Source: Cercis canadensis
Taxonomy: Eukaryota; Streptophyta; Magnoliopsida; Fabales; Fabaceae
DNA: 64,000 bases
Direction of reading: 5' to 3'
NCBI GenBank assembly: GCA_003255065.1
Contig: QAOA01000580.1
Coordinates: 941,679 to 1,005,678, forward strand
Position numbers and translations under genes: made by a program. This document shows, piece after piece, positions 60,830 to 64,000 of this stretch; the first letter of the stretch is position 1; each line of letters begins with the position of its first letter. The notes beneath the pieces were generated by a model. It saw only the letters and a program-made list of their open reading frames with translations, did no database searches and was not told the DNA's origin.

Positions 60830-63361
60830 GTCCAACGCCATCAGAACAACGCAGACCCCTGACGACCAAACCGTTGGGGGTGTTAGAACTTAGAACCAGC
60901 GCAAAACACCGCGTCGACTCGGTCTAGATTGGGGTTTAAGCGCGACGCGACTCACTTTGGGTTTTGAATTCGATTCAGCGAGAGATCTAATCTAAGGTAA
61001 TTGTAAATTGTAATTGTTTATTCAGAAGGATCCGCTGGTTCAATCGGTGCTTTTTGGATGATTCCGTGTTTTGTATGTTTTGTCTTTGTTGTAGGATTGA
61101 GGTGAATCTGACAATGTGCTTGCCGATAGTGTGAATGTATGAATACAATTTGTTTGCTTCTATTGAATTAATTGCTACTGTGTTTCTTGTTTCCGGAATT
61201 TCGGTGATTTAATCACAGTGGTTATGTTAAAGTTTTGTTTTTCTCTAGGTGCTTGAATTGGGGTCTGATTTATTTTTTCAGTAAATAGCTCGGAAGAAGT
61301 CAGATCTGGTTCTGCTGTTATTCCTCTCTCTCTTTTTCTTTTTGTTACTTATCTATTGAGTAATGGCACTTCCATTTTCCAGGATTTGGTGCCTCTTCTT
61401 AAACTTTTACAAACCCAATCTGTAAGATTAGTTTTAGACTTTAGTATTAAATATTGAGTTCACATAAATTTTGTACGCATTTGCGTTACTTGTCCTGTTC
61501 TTGTATTGAACAAAATTTTGGCTGGGTATGTATGAATGGTATTGCTGTTTAAGCATATGGAGGTTGGACTTACCATATTAAACATTTTGAAAATTTCCTG
61601 CTTATAATTAGAGGTTCATGGAAATTTGGTGTTGAAGATCATCTGGAAAGAAGATTGAATTTTATTGATTGAGTTTTACTCAGATCTTGTATGTTAGGTA
61701 CTCGCCAATAATAGTATTACTGCTATCTATCTATACTGGAGACCAGATTCAACTTCTCCCACCAGCCTAATCATGAGAAAAGCAAATGCTTTATTTACAC
61801 TCATACTGAAAAGGTCACAAAGCAGAATTCCAGTGTCCAACATATCTCTTTTTCTTCCCTCTTCACGTCCCACCAATATTCATATATTATTTTCAATTCC
61901 AATTGCATATGAAATAAATCCTTTTGCAGTATTCACTTTAGAATTTACTTCTTTTGGTCGTCTTTACTTTTGGTAAGCTTCTTTATTAGATGACTTGCTT
62001 CCCACTTCCTTCAGATATACTTGAATTAGAACTAGTGAACAAAAGTTCTACTTGTTATACATTTATTTATAAAATTAGAATGTGTGTCTCATGATCTAAA
62101 TCAAAATTGGATATCTAATAATTGTAGGACTTTTCTTAATTGTTGTATCAACAGCCTAGTAATTATACTTTCTTCCAGTAAAATAACCAAAGGGAGAAAA
62201 ATAATTAAATTGATGAGCCTTTAGCTCTCGATTCAAAAATATTGATGAAACTTTAATTGGAAAAATACAAGAGTTTCTGAAGATTTTGTTCAATGCACAA
62301 ACAGTATAAGTAAAGTAAATGTGTATAAAATTTATGTAAACTCTATGTTTAATACTGAAGTCTAATACTATAAATTAGAATGTGCAGGACCAAGAAGCAT
62401 TTATTTTCCCAAACTGGATTTAGATGAATGAATGAGTTAGTACAAGGATTCCCCAGTTGTTCTCCCTTGTATATTTTTGGACATAAGTTTTTTCTGGAAT
62501 TCATCCCAGAAAACGAAGACTTTAAGACCATGGTGATGCCATTTTTTTGTTTGATGTATATCAAGTTTTTATTCTGTCATCTTCCATCTATTTTTAGTTC
62601 AAGATTTGTTTTAGAGTGTAGGCAAAAACCAAGACACATTTAATTGCACCAATGTTCAGAATTTCGGTTCAGGTTCTTATTTCTTTGGAAAATAACCAGC
62701 TAAGAATCTTTCTCTAGAGGTGTGTGGATTTACAGATGCTGAAACTAAGCAATATACTGGACTTCTGAAGTCTTCTTCAATTGAAAGAAGAAAGCAGTCA
62801 TAAATTTTGCGGTATACCAAATATTTACTACGTAGCTTGATTTTACTTTTACTTTAGATGTAGTATCATTATGGTGGAAACTACCGCAGAAATTAATCAT
62901 TTTGTCCTTTCCCATATAAACTTTTCCATATGGTATAGCTGGATTTTGTCTTTGTTTCTAAATCCAGCTAAACCTTTTACATGGCTTTCACTTTCCTTTA
63001 TGGCTTTATGATTCTTGTAATGACATGTACTTTTGGTTGCGTATCTTTTGCTGAGCATTAAATTTTGGAGCTTATGTTTAAAGCTTCTTTGACAGACTGG
63101 TTTTTCCTGTGATTCTTGGCTTTAACTGCATCTGTGTCATACTCACCATAACACCCGTCAGCTTAGGTTCAATTTTGTTGCCAGATGTTTTAGTTTTACA
63201 AATGTCAATGAATGAGTTCCTTAGGAGTTCTTCTTTCTTTTCCTGGCATTGCTATTTATAGGAGGGTGGATTCTATCTGCTCATAGAGTGCATTGTCTGT
63301 TAGCCTTTCTTGATCTGCTTCTAATATTATAGTTTTCCAGAAAAGCAAGGGGCATATCACA
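60830..63361 (+). other. 5' UTR exon and long 5' UTR intron of the GMPP gene
   Basis: A leader exon likely runs from about 60830 to 60996, where CTAAG|GTAATT forms a good donor. The acceptor TTTTCCAG ends at 63340, leaving a 21-base second leader part before the ATG at 63362. The intron is about 2.3 kb and T-rich, with no coding exon recognised. Extra leader exons or alternative donors are possible. Long first introns in leaders often raise expression; here that is inference. Confidence 0.6.
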
Positions 63362-63472
63362 ATGAAGGCACTCATTCTGGTTGGAGGGTTTGGAACACGT
63401 TTGAGGCCGTTGACACTCAGTGTCCCTAAGCCTCTTGTTGATTTTGCTAACAAACCCATGATCCTGCATCAG
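63362..63472 (+). CDS. VTC1: Mannose-1-phosphate guanylyltransferase, first coding exon (partial)
   Basis: Thirty-seven codons begin [20 protein letters not shown], continue [17 protein letters not shown], and end at the donor CAG|GTAAAT. The [11 protein letters not shown] motif is the nucleotide-binding signature of sugar-1-phosphate nucleotidyltransferases, and the whole exon fits plant GDP-mannose pyrophosphorylase (VTC1/CYT1). The enzyme converts mannose-1-phosphate and GTP to GDP-mannose in the cytosol, feeding ascorbate, N-glycans, cell-wall mannans and GPI anchors. The remaining exons lie beyond the window; 63473-64000 is intron 2 with no further exon visible. Choice of VTC1 over its paralogue rests on gene order. 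Confidence 0.88.
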
Positions 63473-64000
63473 GTAAATCTTTGTTAAGCCTGTCTTGTAG
63501 AACTCATATATCTTTTATGCTATGATAATCAATGGGAGATATGCTTGTTATTGAATGCCTTCTCAATGCAATACCTGATGTATATTCTTCTAGATACCAT
63601 GAATCTGCCTCATTTTTGGATAAGAAGGACATCTGTGACTTGTATGTTGGACATTTATTATTAGAAAAGGTTACTTGTTTTATTTTTGTTATTTGTTCCA
63701 GAAGCCCATTGTTAAGAATGATTAAATATGATGGATTGAATCAGTTCTGCCATATTATTATGTCAAAGTCCAGAATCTCTGAACTTGAAACAATTAAGAC
63801 TACTTTCAATTATTCTCTTCACCCCTTCTCTCATAATCTTTTCCTTTTGCCCCATTTTCTCTAGAAGAGGACAAATGTAGAGACTGAAAACAATTATGAT
63901 TGCTTTCAATTGATTATTTTTCCCCATTTTCTCGTGTTAATACTGTTTAGTGGACTTTGTACCAATTTACCTTTTATTTGTACTATTTTTTTTTTTTTCA
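63473..64000 (+). other. Second intron of the GMPP gene, running off the window
   Basis: T-rich sequence without a recognisable next GMPP exon. The terminal T-run and final CA could be the start of a splice acceptor, but it is cut by the window end. Confidence 0.6.

Noticed and set aside
1..64000. CRISPR arrays, bacterial operons, rRNA or tRNA genes
   Set aside because: No regularly spaced repeats, no ribosomal motifs and no convincing tRNA cloverleaf were found; intron-bearing plant genes make prokaryotic systems implausible.

Overview
This is a stretch of plant nuclear DNA, almost certainly from a eudicot and probably a woody rosid; the species cannot be fixed from sequence alone. Supporting signs are AT-rich intergenic DNA, GT-AG introns, plant-only gene families (WAK-like kinase, phytocyanin, PMT-type methyltransferase) and abundant non-autonomous DNA transposons.

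Layout. 539-4150 is a PIF/Harbinger-type element carrying broken pieces of a nucleoporin gene (NUP50-like) and a receptor-like kinase. 4634-6511 (-) is a single-exon gene for a probable chloroplast TIC56-like protein. 7996-11917 (-) is HESO1 (8 coding exons, 455 aa). 14508-15487 holds two hairpin MITEs. 15643-19172 is a 1.76-kb direct duplication split by one N; each half carries the same hAT-type element with captured gene pieces. 20167-25168 (-) is PMT11-like (9 exons, 672 aa). 27905-32814 (+) is a MATH-BTB gene, BPM3-like (4 exons, 422 aa). 34052-34255 (-) is a small DUF7722-like gene. 34256-40507 is gene-poor and ends in a G-box/ABRE cluster. 40508-47181 (+) is the RCC1-repeat gene TCF1 (11 exons, 486 aa). 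47842-49349 is a Mutator-like element with captured gene fragments (Pack-MULE). 51122-54283 (+) is a WAKL20-like receptor kinase (3 exons, 632 aa). 54593-55517 (-) is a phytocyanin gene with a nonsense codon. 60799-64000 (+) is the promoter, 5' UTR intron and first coding exon of a mannose-1-phosphate guanylyltransferase gene (VTC1/CYT1-like), cut by the window end.

The genes do not form one pathway. Their order matters, however. HESO1, PMT11, BPM3 and VTC1/CYT1 are, from recalled locus numbers, consecutive in Arabidopsis (At2g39740 to At2g39770), and TCF1 (At3g55580) sits beside a second GMPP gene (At3g55590). The window therefore appears to keep an ancestral order that Arabidopsis divided between two duplicated segments.

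The most unusual content is the set of gene-capturing non-autonomous transposons: three superfamilies (Harbinger, hAT, Mutator), each with matching target-site duplications and recognisable host-gene pieces, in 64 kb. Separately, several single-N gaps lie exactly between direct duplications, which suggests unmerged contig ends in the assembly.
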